Source of the DNA: Allobacillus halotolerans
GTDB lineage: Bacteria > Bacillota > Bacilli > Bacillales > Alkalibacillaceae
Assembly (NCBI RefSeq): GCF_018967645.1
Contig: NZ_JAHLZF010000008.1
Span: 43,023 to 107,022 of the forward strand
Direction of reading: 5' to 3'
DNA: 64,000 bases
The position numbers and the translations under genes were made by a program. Under the pieces are notes generated by a model. The model did not search any database and had not been told where the DNA came from. It was given only the letters and a program-made list of their open reading frames with translations. Shown here piece by piece: positions 8,094-15,777 of the stretch. Numbering within the stretch: the stretch's first letter is position 1; the number at the start of each line of letters is the position of its first letter.

Positions 8094-8100
8094 TGATTAA

Positions 8101-8661
8101 TTATTTTTGATTAACTAGTTGTTTACGCAATAACTTTAACGCTCCAGACCAAGCATTCACTTGATCAAGCATCATGTTAATATTTGTTAAATGAAGCTCC
8201 TGTGGCTTGAATGTTGTGTAATTCTCAAAGTCAACAAATAGGGAAAGTGTTGGATGTGCACGAACATCAGCAACGGAAAGCTCTCCTAGAATGCCACGCA
8301 AATGCTCTGCCGCACGCGCACCACCTGTTGAACCGTAGCTGACAATTCCTGCCGCTTTGTTGTTCCATGGCTCGCGGGCTAAATCCAAAGCATTTTTCAA
8401 TGAAGCTGAAATGCTGTGATTATATTCTTGAACGATGAATACAAAGCCATCCAATTCATCCAACTTTTCATTCCACTTGGCGATTCCTTCAGATTCACCT
8501 TCACCCATTAGTGGCAACTGATAATCTTTTATATCAACGATTTCATAGTTTGCATCTTTGCGTTCGTCTGCAATCCCTTTCACCCACTCGGCTACTTGCG
8601 GGCTGACACGACCTTCTCTTGTACTTCCTACGATAATTCCAATGTTTAAGTTTTCACTCAT
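8101..8661 (-). CDS. NAD(P)H-dependent FMN reductase
   Basis: 186 residues, flavodoxin-like. The FMN phosphate loop is GSTREGRVSPQVAEWV (about 12-27). The middle strand is FVFIVQEYNHSISASLKNALD (about 84-104), the PEYN-like motif that contacts the isoalloxazine ring, with Gln in place of Pro. AAGIVSYGSTGGARAAEHLR (about 115-134) is the third flavin-binding block. Such enzymes reduce FMN, azo dyes, quinones or chromate with NAD(P)H. AGGAGG precedes the ATG. It lies 41 nt downstream of the CatE-like gene on the same strand, suggesting a shared role in quinone/catechol handling. Confidence 0.87.
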   Translation of the reverse strand: MSENLNIGIIVGSTREGRVSPQVAEWVKGIADERKDANYEIVDIKDYQLPLMGEGESEGIAKWNEKLDELDGFVFIVQEYNHSISASLKNALDLAREPWNNKAAGIVSYGSTGGARAAEHLRGILGELSVADVRAHPTLSLFVDFENYTTFKPQELHLTNINMMLDQVNAWSGALKLLRKQLVNQK

Positions 8662-8702
8662 TATGAATTCCTCCTATGTTGGTTGTAGTGATTTATGATA
8701 AA

Positions 8703-9554
8703 TTAAATTACTAGCAAAACACGATTTCCTGATGGGTCAACAGACACCCAGTATTCTCCTTCTTGTGAAACAGCTGTACCGATTTTTTCTAATCGATTAA
8801 CTGCTTCTTTGCGCGAGTCTTCTGATGGATACTTCACGGTGAATGCTTTTAGACCGGCGCCATTTTCTGGCATGGATGGAGCCCCAACGCCATTCCATGT
8901 GTTAATTGCGATGTGATGATGGTAGTCTTCGGTTGAAAGAAACAGTGCTTGAGCACCAAACCGGTTCACCACATTGAAGCCTAGACCCTTCACATAAAAT
9001 TCTTCTGCAGTTTGCATTTCAGAAACATGTAGGTGAAGATGTCCCATAACCGTATCGGACGGCATCCCCTGCCACAGTTCATTCTGAGAAGCATGTTTTA
9101 ATAATTCATCGAAATCGAGTGGATCGACCGTCATATGAACCATTTCACCATTCCATGTCCATTCAGCTGGATCACGGTCGTAATACACTTCAATTCCATT
9201 GCCATCCGGGTCATTGAAGTAAAGTGCTTCGCTGACATCGTGATCAGAAGAACCAATAGGTATATTATTTCTGGAAATATGAACCACAAAATTCGCTAAA
9301 TCCGCTTTCGTCGGCAGCAAAATGGCAAAGTGATACAAACCAGCTGTTCTTCCTTGCTTCGGTGTTACCCCTGAAGGTTGTTCAATGGTTAAGATTGCCG
9401 TCTCTCCATTAGCTGTTAAATTGGCAGTTGATGAAGTCTTGTCTAAAATATCAAACCCCAAAATCTTTTGATAGAATTCGATTGAACGATTTATATCGGT
9501 AACTTTAAGCTGAACATGCTCCACGAATGTGGCAGGCTGTTGATGAAATTTCAT
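8703..9554 (-). CDS. catE: CatE-like VOC-family ring-cleaving dioxygenase (catechol-2,3-dioxygenase type)
   Basis: 283 residues: two vicinal-oxygen-chelate modules. Module 1 (about 8-130) has FVEHVQLKVTDINRSIEFYQ, LGFDIL, AGLYHFAILLPT and DPDGNGIEVYYDRD. Module 2 (about 165-280) has GHLHLHVSEMQTAEEFY, LGFNVV, a His-rich ...YHHHIAINTWNG and VSVDPSGNRVLLV. The two His and the Glu of module 2 are the expected metal ligands. This layout is that of B. subtilis CatE, which cleaves catechol and belongs to the quinone/thiol-stress response. I start at MKFHQQ because AGGAGG stands 7 nt upstream; the longer frame from 9629 lacks a site. The partner here is an FMN reductase, not the DoxX gene catD. Confidence 0.75.
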   Translation of the reverse strand: MKFHQQPATFVEHVQLKVTDINRSIEFYQKILGFDILDKTSSTANLTANGETAILTIEQPSGVTPKQGRTAGLYHFAILLPTKADLANFVVHISRNNIPIGSSDHDVSEALYFNDPDGNGIEVYYDRDPAEWTWNGEMVHMTVDPLDFDELLKHASQNELWQGMPSDTVMGHLHLHVSEMQTAEEFYVKGLGFNVVNRFGAQALFLSTEDYHHHIAINTWNGVGAPSMPENGAGLKAFTVKYPSEDSRKEAVNRLEKIGTAVSQEGEYWVSVDPSGNRVLLVI

Positions 9555-9635
9555 TATATTTCCTCCTAAACAAACCATCGAGACGAAGTTAGGCAAAACG
9601 CTCGATGGATGAAGTGGTTGTAAAGTCACTTTAAG

Positions 9636-9648
9636 TTACTTTCTGTAA
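9636..9648. promoter_or_regulatory. Palindrome upstream of the catE-like gene
   Basis: TTACTTTCTGTAA (9636-9648), arms TTAC/GTAA around a 5-bp spacer, lies about 80 bp upstream of the start codon, within a run of related AAGT/TTAC elements. HxlR-type repressors (YodB, CatR) use short sites of this style in other Bacillaceae; the assignment here is inference. Confidence 0.4.
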
Positions 9649-9913
9649 GTTAGTATATTTAAGTAAATAAAATTTGTCAACACAAGTATACCAATAAAGT
9701 TATTCGATCCAGTTAGTTAGATGCATATGATAGCTGATTATCGGGCTACTTATTTCTGGGTTATACCATTATCGCGGATATCCTTAAAATCGATTCTTAT
9801 TAGAGTTATAAAACCCATTTTAATCAGTATACTTCCAATAAATCATTATTCTCTTAATTATTGCTTTACTTCCGATAATGATACATATCGAAAGTATAAA
9901 GCCGACAATCCAA

Positions 9914-9957
9914 AAAAATACCGCTTCAGGTCATCTAAACACTGAAGCAGTATTTTC
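9914..9957 (-). terminator. Terminator of the ABC transporter operon
   Basis: AATACCGCTTCAG (about 9917-9929) pairs with CTGAAGCAGTATT (9942-9954) with one mismatch. Flanking A-runs become a T-run on the minus strand. It lies directly past the permease stop. Confidence 0.75.
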
Positions 9958-9968
9958 ATTTACTATTA

Positions 9969-10913
9969 CTATTGATTAACGATATCTCTTTTATTAAAAA
10001 AGATCCAAGCAAGCGCGACAAACACGACAAAGTAGACAATAAGCATGGTTATTGAAAAGCCCAATGTCATGCCTTCAATCAATACATTTCCAGTTTCATA
10101 CATTTTCAAGTCCAAATTCGCAAACAATAAATATTTGGACCAATCGTATTGAGAAAAGATTCCTGTAATTATACTTCCACCCATCAACAAGAAGATTCCA
10201 ACACCGATGGCAATGGAGCTATTTTTAAAGATTGTTGAAATCATAAAAGCAAGTGTCGTCATCATAATTAAGTTGACGATTCGATAACCATATTCAGACA
10301 TGACTTCACCGACAATTGGTACATATTCGAATCCGTCCCCTGTCATGATGACAGTGCTTGGGTTAAAGCCTTCAAACCCGAAAAAGATCGCCCCGCCTAA
10401 CATCGAAACCAGGAATAGGAAAATCATTGTAAGTAATGCAAAGACAAAAATGGCCATGAATTTGCTGAGTAAAATCACGTTTCTTGATATAGGTCGAATT
10501 AACAATAATTTAATTGTTCCCCATTGGTATTCGTTTGATATAATGCTCGAGCCAATGATGATGGTTAAGAGACTCACAATGGCTACGAGTCCTACATTTT
10601 CTAACGTATATTGCCAAGCGCCATAATTCAGTGGTCGAATATCATTTTCCAATAAATATTCGTTTTTCATGATCTGTTCGTCATTAAATGAATAACCAAA
10701 CTCTTCGTTATCTTTCTGGAGTGTTTCATTTTCTTCCTGTAGTTCTTCTTGCCAATTGTCTGTGTAGTTAGTCGGTTGAACATCGTCAATGGATGACATG
10801 ATAATGGCCCCACCAATTGCGATTAAACCAAGAATAATGTACATCACCCAAGTAGATTTACGAATATAAATTTTAAAAAGTTCATTATATAAAAGACTGA
10901 AGAAATTACTCAA
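9969..10913 (-). CDS. ABC-2 type transporter permease
   Basis: 314 residues. An N-terminal cytoplasmic helix (NFFSLLYNELFKIYIRKSTW) leads into TM1, followed by a large extracytoplasmic loop (about 42-105, acidic), then five TM segments to the C-terminus. EYQWGTIKLLLIRPISRNVI after TM2 is the conserved ABC-2 coupling-helix region. This architecture is that of BcrB/NatB-like exporters for bacitracin, lantibiotics or ions; the substrate is unknown. The start is TTG, overlapping the ATPase stop codon by 8 nt (TTGAGTAA), a sign of translational coupling. Confidence 0.87.
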   Translation of the reverse strand: MSNFFSLLYNELFKIYIRKSTWVMYIILGLIAIGGAIIMSSIDDVQPTNYTDNWQEELQEENETLQKDNEEFGYSFNDEQIMKNEYLLENDIRPLNYGAWQYTLENVGLVAIVSLLTIIIGSSIISNEYQWGTIKLLLIRPISRNVILLSKFMAIFVFALLTMIFLFLVSMLGGAIFFGFEGFNPSTVIMTGDGFEYVPIVGEVMSEYGYRIVNLIMMTTLAFMISTIFKNSSIAIGVGIFLLMGGSIITGIFSQYDWSKYLLFANLDLKMYETGNVLIEGMTLGFSITMLIVYFVVFVALAWIFFNKRDIVNQ

Positions 10914-11829
10914 TGATATTCCCCCCTGTCAACTCAAGGAATTGATCTTCCAAGGATGGTTTGACGCCCGTAATACCGTAAACAGTAAGCCCGGCTTCGA
11001 CAAGCTTGTTGACAACTTGCGGAATTGATTCACGCGGCATGAGTGAAACAAGCTGGCTACCTTCTTTTTCACCCTGCAACTCCAGACTGCTCAAAACATC
11101 GATTGCCGCCTCGATTTCTTTGACATCCAATATAACCTTGATCTCTGTTTCTTCCGTTTCTTCACTGACTTCCTTCACGGATTGCTCGGTGATTAACTCA
11201 CCATGTTTGATAATCCCAATCCGATCACACATCAGCTCAATCTCTGACAACAAGTGACTGGAGATCATCACTGCCACATTGTCCTCTACGGCCAATCTTC
11301 GGATGTAATCGCGAATTTCACGGATACCAGCCGGGTCTAATCCATTTGTCGGTTCATCGAGAATCAACACAGCGGGTTTATGTAAAATTGCTTGTGCAAT
11401 CCCTAACCGCTGGCGCATTCCTAATGAATACTTGCTGACCTTTTCATCTATTGCTTGATCAAGTCCAACAAGTGAAACGACTTCCTCTACACGTCCTTTC
11501 GGCACATCCTCATACATGCGAGCAAAGTGACGTAAATTTTGGCGCCCCGTCATAAACGGATACATCTCCGGATTTTCAACGATTGCTCCCAAGTTACGGG
11601 CAGCATCCTTGTATTCTTTTTCAATACTTTTTCCCAAGACCTTGATTTCTCCCTCGGTCATGTCCATCAACCCAACGATCATACGGATGGTTGTCGTTTT
11701 CCCTGCGCCATTCGGTCCGATAAAGCCATACACTTCTCCTTGGCGGACTGTTAAGTTAACATCTTTGATGATTTCTTTGTTTTTAATTTTCTTTCGGACA
11801 TTCGTCAGTTCCAATGCAACGTTACTCAT
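10906..11829 (-). CDS. ABC transporter ATP-binding protein (BcrA/NatA-like)
   Basis: 307 residues. Walker A GPNGAGKTTTIRMI (about 41-54), Q-loop region AIVENPEMYPFMTGRQN, signature YSLGMRQRLGIAQ (about 135-147), Walker B AVLILDEPTNGLDP (about 154-167) and switch His in ISSHLLSE. After residue ~220 a C-terminal domain (VILDVKEIEAAID...) typical of the bacitracin/lantibiotic-export subfamily follows, ending LEDQFLELTGG. It pairs with the permease to form a dimeric exporter. I start at MSNVAL, since GGGGAGAGGTT precedes that ATG; the longer frame starts 24 nt earlier. A palindrome about 50 bp upstream may bind its regulator. Confidence 0.9.
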   Translation of the reverse strand: MSNVALELTNVRKKIKNKEIIKDVNLTVRQGEVYGFIGPNGAGKTTTIRMIVGLMDMTEGEIKVLGKSIEKEYKDAARNLGAIVENPEMYPFMTGRQNLRHFARMYEDVPKGRVEEVVSLVGLDQAIDEKVSKYSLGMRQRLGIAQAILHKPAVLILDEPTNGLDPAGIREIRDYIRRLAVEDNVAVMISSHLLSEIELMCDRIGIIKHGELITEQSVKEVSEETEETEIKVILDVKEIEAAIDVLSSLELQGEKEGSQLVSLMPRESIPQVVNKLVEAGLTVYGITGVKPSLEDQFLELTGGNIIE

Positions 11830-11876
11830 AACCTCTCCCCTTACACATTTCATTCTTCTTCATAGACGATTGAAAC

Positions 11877-11921
11877 ATTCGAAGGTTTCGAATCATCAAA
11901 CATTATCATTTTACCATAATG
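11877..11921. promoter_or_regulatory. Two palindromes in the ABC - LLM divergent promoter region
   Basis: ATTCGAA-GGT-TTCGAAT (11877-11893) is a perfect 7+7 inverted repeat. CATTAT-N9-ATAATG (11901-11921) follows 7 bp later. They lie 48-92 bp from the ABC ATPase start and are probably operators for that operon. No regulator gene is adjacent. Confidence 0.5.
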
Positions 11922-12022
11922 TGGTTCATTTAAAGATGGTATTTCAAAAATCTTATTCGTTTACCTCAAACAGGTTACTTCTAGATAATTAATGAAATGT
12001 GTTAATCTTTAGGAGGATGAAA

Positions 12023-12079
12023 ATGCTAAACTACATAGATACGAGGTGGAAACAATGTCCATGGAAAAGTACAGAATAA
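12023..12079 (+). CDS. Possible 18-residue leader peptide overlapping the LLM oxidoreductase start
   Basis: AGGAGG (12011-12016) stands 6 nt before an ATG that opens MLNYIDTRWKQCPWKSTE and stops at 12079, 25 nt inside the LLM gene in another frame. The ribosome site is stronger than that of the LLM gene itself. It has one Cys and two Trp codons. It could be a translated leader that couples or regulates LLM translation, or a chance ORF; there is no homology evidence. Confidence 0.35.
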   Translation: MLNYIDTRWKQCPWKSTE

Positions 12080-13128
12080 ACCCAGCCAACGGGTTGGAGT
12101 TCGGCATTTATACATTAGGGGACCATATTCCAAATCCGCACACAGGCGAACGGGTTTCCAACCAACAACGAATCAATGAAATTATTGAATTTGCTCAGCT
12201 CGCTGAACAAGCGGGGATTGATTTTTTTAGTGTTGGAGAAAGTCACCAAGAATACTTCACGACGCAAGCGCATTCGGTCGTATTGGGGGCAATCGCTCAA
12301 GCAACGGAAAAAATAAAAATAGCCAGTTCTTCGACAATCATCAGCACACTTGATCCTGTACGTGTTTATGAGGATTTCTCGACCATCGATCTACTATCCG
12401 ATGGCCGTACCGAGATTATTGCCGGACGAGCATCACGCGTAGGTAATTTTGAATTACTCGGCTATAGCCTCCGAGACTACGAAGCTCTCTATGAAGAAAA
12501 ATTCGATTTACTCCGTTTGATTAATGAAAACGAAGTGGTCAATTGGGAAGGGGAATATCGTGCACCACTACGGGATGCGAAAGTCATTCCTCGACCAAAA
12601 GAGGGTTGGTTACCGATTTGGCGTGCGGTCGGCGGGCCTCCGGGAAGTGCCATGAAAGCCGGACGTGCCGGGGTGCCAATGTTTTTGGCGACGCTTGGTG
12701 GGCCAGCAACTTCTTTTAAACATTCCATCGATGTTTACCGCGAGGCTGCAGCCAACAATGGTCATAATCCAAATGACCTCCCAGTTGCGACTGCGGGATT
12801 GTTTAATGTGGCAGAAACTACACAAAAAGCGATGCAAGAAGTCTATCCGCATATCAATGAAGGCATGAAAGTGACCAATGGACAAGGATTTCCGAAGCAG
12901 CATTTCGCCCAAGGTGCCGACAAACGAGATGTACTAAATGTCGGGAGCCCGCAAGAAATCATTGAGAAAATCTTATACCAGCATGAGATGTTTGGCCATC
13001 AGCGTTATATCGCCCAAATGGACTTCGGTGGTGTCACACTCGATCAACTGAAAGAAAAAGTCGACATCATTGGGAATGAAATTATGCCAGCCATCAAAAA
13101 ATATACATCGAAGCGAACGGAGGAATAA
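12055..13128 (+). CDS. LLM-class flavin-dependent monooxygenase
   Basis: 357 residues, a luciferase-like TIM barrel. Landmarks: LEFGIYTLGDHIP, AQLAEQAGIDFFSVGESHQ (start of the barrel, flavin site), IKIASSSTIISTLDPVRVYEDF, DGRTEIIAGRAS (conserved LLM motif), FDLLRLINENEVVNWEGEYR, and PIWRAVGG ... AGVPMFLATLGG. It looks like the group of 'probable LLM oxidoreductases' of the 2I7G type. Such enzymes use FMNH2 and O2 to oxygenate a small organic or sulfonate substrate. The FMN reductase encoded 4 nt downstream would supply FMNH2. I use ATG 12055 with GAGGTGG upstream; GTG 12046 is an alternative. Confidence 0.87.
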   Translation: MSMEKYRINPANGLEFGIYTLGDHIPNPHTGERVSNQQRINEIIEFAQLAEQAGIDFFSVGESHQEYFTTQAHSVVLGAIAQATEKIKIASSSTIISTLDPVRVYEDFSTIDLLSDGRTEIIAGRASRVGNFELLGYSLRDYEALYEEKFDLLRLINENEVVNWEGEYRAPLRDAKVIPRPKEGWLPIWRAVGGPPGSAMKAGRAGVPMFLATLGGPATSFKHSIDVYREAAANNGHNPNDLPVATAGLFNVAETTQKAMQEVYPHINEGMKVTNGQGFPKQHFAQGADKRDVLNVGSPQEIIEKILYQHEMFGHQRYIAQMDFGGVTLDQLKEKVDIIGNEIMPAIKKYTSKRTEE

Positions 13129-13132
13129 ACCT

Positions 13133-13699
13133 ATGGAGATCGTCGCACTATCCGGTTCCATTGTCGGTTCGAAAACACGAACGGCTATGGACTACACGGT
13201 GCAATCACTGAATGAAAAGTACCCGGAACATACGGTGACACTGATCGATTTAGCCGATTACGATATTCAATTCAGCGATGGACGAAATTACTTGGATTAC
13301 GATGGGGATACAAAATACATTACGCAAACCATCATGAATGCCGATGCGATTATTTTTGGTACACCCATTTTTCAAGCATCCATCCCAGCAACATTGAAAA
13401 ACGTCTTTGACCTATTGCCCGTTGACGCGTTGCGGGATAAGGTGGTTAGTATGTTGGCAACCGCCGGCACACCAAAGCACTATCTGATTCCTGAGCATCA
13501 TTTAAAACCAATTTTAGGGTACATGAAGGCTCAAGTCGTTCAATCCTATGTATTTATTGAAGAGAAAGACTTTGCACAGAAACAAATCATCAATGATGAT
13601 GTTTTTTTCCGAATCGACCGGCTCGTTGAAGACACGATGATTCTAGCCGAAACGTATCAAAAGATGAAAGAAGAAGAAGACAAGAAATACGATTTTTGA
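13133..13699 (+). CDS. NADPH-dependent FMN reductase, partner of the LLM enzyme
   Basis: 188 residues, flavodoxin-like. IVALSGSIVGSKTRTAMDYT (about 3-22) is the phosphate loop. ADAIIFGTPIFQASIPATLKNVFD (about 80-103) is the flavin-binding block, followed by VVSMLATAGTPKHYL. It resembles SsuE/MsuE/SfnE-type reductases that feed FMNH2 to LLM monooxygenases. Its ATG follows the LLM stop by 4 nt, with GGAGG 9 nt before it. The frame is open further upstream inside the LLM gene, but no ribosome site supports that. The pair forms a two-component monooxygenase; the substrate is unknown. Confidence 0.87.
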   Translation: MEIVALSGSIVGSKTRTAMDYTVQSLNEKYPEHTVTLIDLADYDIQFSDGRNYLDYDGDTKYITQTIMNADAIIFGTPIFQASIPATLKNVFDLLPVDALRDKVVSMLATAGTPKHYLIPEHHLKPILGYMKAQVVQSYVFIEEKDFAQKQIINDDVFFRIDRLVEDTMILAETYQKMKEEEDKKYDF

Positions 13700-13707
13700 T
13701 CGATGAA

Positions 13708-13751
13708 ATAAAAACGGTGGCCGAGTACGAATATGGTCACCGTTTTATTTT
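13708..13751. terminator. Bidirectional terminator between convergent genes
   Basis: AAAACGGTGGCC pairs with GGTCACCGTTTT with one mismatch, flanked by AAATA and ATTTT runs. It serves the FMN reductase gene (plus) and the small membrane protein gene (minus). Confidence 0.8.
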
Positions 13752-13758
13752 CATTTGG

Positions 13759-14109
13759 TCAAGATGATGAATGCTTTAGGTGAACGAGCCCTTTCGCAAT
13801 GAGTGCACCAAACAACCCAATGACACTGTAGATTACGACATTCACCAAAATGGCCAACACATACAAAATCATACTTAGAAATCCTGCAGTAAATATCATT
13901 GCTGGCCCCATCCAAACATTTTTAAACAAAAAATAACTGATGACACCGACGAAGAATGAAACCGTTGGGTAAATTAACATAAAAAATTGAAATTCGTTTA
14001 TTTCCAATCGAAAGAATAAATCGATCAAGCCAACAAGCCCAAAGACAATGGCTATACTCCCAATCATCCATATGCGCTTCTCACTTGATTTTTGGTTGAC
14101 CTCTCCCAC
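13759..14109 (-). CDS. Small four-TM membrane protein, possibly DUF2651 family
   Basis: 116 residues with four hydrophobic helices at about 14-31, 40-60, 67-88 and 90-108, and a short polar N-terminus. The stretch MLIYPTVSFFVGVISYFLFK followed by VWMGPAMIFTAGFLSMI recalls the DUF2651 family of Bacillus small membrane proteins, but I am not certain. The start is GTG with GGAGG 6 nt upstream. Monocistronic; no function can be given. Confidence 0.7.
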   Translation of the reverse strand: MGEVNQKSSEKRIWMIGSIAIVFGLVGLIDLFFRLEINEFQFFMLIYPTVSFFVGVISYFLFKNVWMGPAMIFTAGFLSMILYVLAILVNVVIYSVIGLFGALIAKGLVHLKHSSS

Positions 14110-14183
14110 GAAATGCCTCCTTCACTTAGTAATTAACGAAATCTTAAATTCACTATAAACGTTTATCCCTGGAAGGTAAAATT

Positions 14184-14408
14184 TTGTTTCCTACTTACAT
14201 AACAACCAGGATCGGATCAACGGAGCTTGAATTTCACCATTTTGCTATTCCAATCATGAATGTTTTTAGTGTTCTCAAGGAAATTTTGGCCGGCGTCATA
14301 AACGTTGAACATCTCGCCATCTTCTTCGTTAGTAACTTGATTGTCACGATTGTTATTTTTATTGTTGCGAGAATTTTGTTCTTAAAAGATAAGTGGGTGA
14401 TGAATTAG
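14184..14408 (+). pseudogene. C-terminal remnant of an ABC-2 permease (NatB/YhaP type)
   Basis: 74 codons. The peptide contains FAIPIMNVFSVLKEILAGVI, then NVEHLAIFF and a last TM helix with ARILFLKDKWVMN. This is the pattern that closes NatB/YhaP-like sodium-efflux permeases (PI-N--L--K--L-G--N--H, TM, FxKE/D end). Nothing upstream in the 74 bp to the next gene encodes the missing ~330 residues, so this is a relic. A TTG with GGAAGGT before it could still drive translation. It has its own terminator downstream at 14419-14452. Confidence 0.6.
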
Positions 14409-14418
14409 AGCTCCAAAA

Positions 14419-14452
14419 AAACGCACAGGATAAATTTTCCTGTGCGTTTACC
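14419..14452. terminator. Bidirectional terminator
   Basis: AACGCACAGGA pairs with TCCTGTGCGTT around a 9-nt loop, with A-run before and TTT after. It serves the response-regulator operon (minus) and the permease relic (plus). Confidence 0.8.
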
Positions 14453-14463
14453 TATGTAAAAGG

Positions 14464-15153
14464 TTACGCTGAGACGAACCGATAGCCCATCCCACGAACG
14501 GTATGAATACGCTTCGGATTGCTCGGATCTTCTTCTATTTTTTTACGAAGTTTCTTGATATGAGCATCGATGGTTCTGTCCATTACTGTTTGATCAGCAA
14601 AAGGATAGAGCTGGTTAATCAAATCCTCCCTCGTCACAACGACATTGGGATTCTCCATAAGATAAAAGAGTAATTGAAACTCATGCTTGGTTAAGGGTAG
14701 TTTTTCATCAAACAACAGCACTTCGCCTTTACGTGGCTTAATGCACAATCCATCATGAATAATCTTCTGACAGAATTGACCGGTGCGTCTTAAAACTGCC
14801 TCGACATGAGCCATCAATTCTTCTGGGACAAATGGTTTCACCAAATAATCATCTGCTCCCAATTTCAACCCATTGATTTTATCTTCCGTACTCGACTTTG
14901 CTGATAACATAATAATCGACACTTCATTCTGCTCTTGCTTACGGACCCACTGGCAAACTTCTTCACCAGATAATTTAGGTAACATCAGATCAAGAATAAT
15001 CATACAAGGATGCTCTCTCAAGAAAACTTCCTTCGCCTCTTCCCCATCTGCTGCTTCAACGACAAAATATCCGTTTTCTAACAAAGCATTTTTAACTAAC
15101 TTTCGATTGACCGGATCGTCTTCAACTACCAAAATGGTTTGGCTCAACAGCAT
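14464..15153 (-). CDS. OmpR/PhoB-family response regulator, no adjacent kinase
   Basis: 229 residues. REC domain (about 5-118): acidic pair EDD (11-13), phosphoacceptor Asp55 in MIILDLMLPK, Ser/Thr in IMLSAKSS and Lys in DDYLVKPF. The winged-helix effector domain (about 130-228) has KHEFQLLFYLMENPNVVVTR, DRTIDAHIKKLRKKIEEDP and VRGMGYRF. GAGGTGA precedes the ATG. It lies 30 nt after the TlpA-like gene as the last gene of the CcdA operon; no histidine kinase gene is nearby, so it is an orphan here. B. subtilis also has a response-regulator-like gene after ccdA, but of the short CheY type. Confidence 0.9.
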   Translation of the reverse strand: MLLSQTILVVEDDPVNRKLVKNALLENGYFVVEAADGEEAKEVFLREHPCMIILDLMLPKLSGEEVCQWVRKQEQNEVSIIMLSAKSSTEDKINGLKLGADDYLVKPFVPEELMAHVEAVLRRTGQFCQKIIHDGLCIKPRKGEVLLFDEKLPLTKHEFQLLFYLMENPNVVVTREDLINQLYPFADQTVMDRTIDAHIKKLRKKIEEDPSNPKRIHTVRGMGYRFVSA

Positions 15154-15183
15154 TCACCTCAAGCTCATTATAACGAAGGAGCC

Positions 15184-15762
15184 TTACTCAATCTTCCCTA
15201 ATGCTTGCATCATGAAATCGTGATTCATCGCACCTTGTACGACATATGCTGTACGACCTTCTGAATCAATGATATAGGAGGTTGGATAGGCATTAATTTG
15301 AAAGTGATTCGCCACTTCTCCTTCTGTATCCATCAATACAGGAAAAGTCATTTCAAACTCCTCGACAAAATCTTGGACGCCTTCTACGCTGTCTTCTGTA
15401 TTGGTCATATTAATAGCCAAAATTTCTACGTTTTGATCTTCATCGTCATAAAGCTTTTGAAAATCAGGAATTTCAGCTCGGCAAGGTGGACACCAGGTTG
15501 CCCAAAAATTTAAAATGACCGGTTGACCACGATAGTCTGACAAACGTACTGTCTCTCCATCGATTGTTTCCAACTGAACATCCGGTGCATATTGTCCTTG
15601 TTTAATGCCAGTTCCTACCTTTTGGTTAGGTTCATCGAGTTCAGGATAAATCACTGCCCGATCGTCTCCCTCACTGGCCGAATCATCTGAGGCAATGACA
15701 AAATCGTAAAGTGCATAGCCTAGCATCAATACAACGACAGCAAGTAAAATCCATTTTTTCAT
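15184..15762 (-). CDS. Membrane-anchored TlpA/ResA-like thiol-disulfide oxidoreductase
   Basis: 192 residues. An N-terminal signal anchor (KKWILLAVVVLMLGYALYDF) is followed by an acidic linker and a thioredoxin domain (about 55-190). The domain starts GQYAPDVQLETIDGETVRLS, then PVILNFWATWCPPCRAEIPD with the CPPC active site, NVEILAINMT, and YPTSYIIDSEG with the cis-Pro. It acts on the outer face of the membrane, reducing disulfides (for example apocytochrome c) with electrons passed by the CcdA-type protein encoded 15 nt upstream. I start at ATG 15762, with GGAGG 9 nt upstream; the TTG three codons before is too close to that site. Confidence 0.88.
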   Translation of the reverse strand: MKKWILLAVVVLMLGYALYDFVIASDDSASEGDDRAVIYPELDEPNQKVGTGIKQGQYAPDVQLETIDGETVRLSDYRGQPVILNFWATWCPPCRAEIPDFQKLYDDEDQNVEILAINMTNTEDSVEGVQDFVEEFEMTFPVLMDTEGEVANHFQINAYPTSYIIDSEGRTAYVVQGAMNHDFMMQALGKIE

Positions 15763-15777
15763 TGATAACAACCTCCA

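Larger units (their letters stand above)
9555..9968. other. Gap between the ABC permease 3' end and the catE-like gene
   Basis: 414 bp. It holds the catE upstream region with its palindrome (9636-9648) and the ABC operon terminator (9914-9957). In between (about 9720-9900) is AT-rich sequence with repeated TTAT and GATA words that might be a decayed repeat tract, but I cannot establish a period. Confidence 0.4.

Noticed and set aside
9720..9910. Possible further repeat tract between the ABC permease and catE-like genes
   Set aside because: Recurring TTAT/GATA words, but no constant 21- or 52-bp phase that I can verify; could be a decayed tract.
15184..15762. Calling the thioredoxin gene resA
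   Set aside because: The TlpA/ResA family is clear, but no resBC genes follow, so the specific cytochrome c role is not shown.
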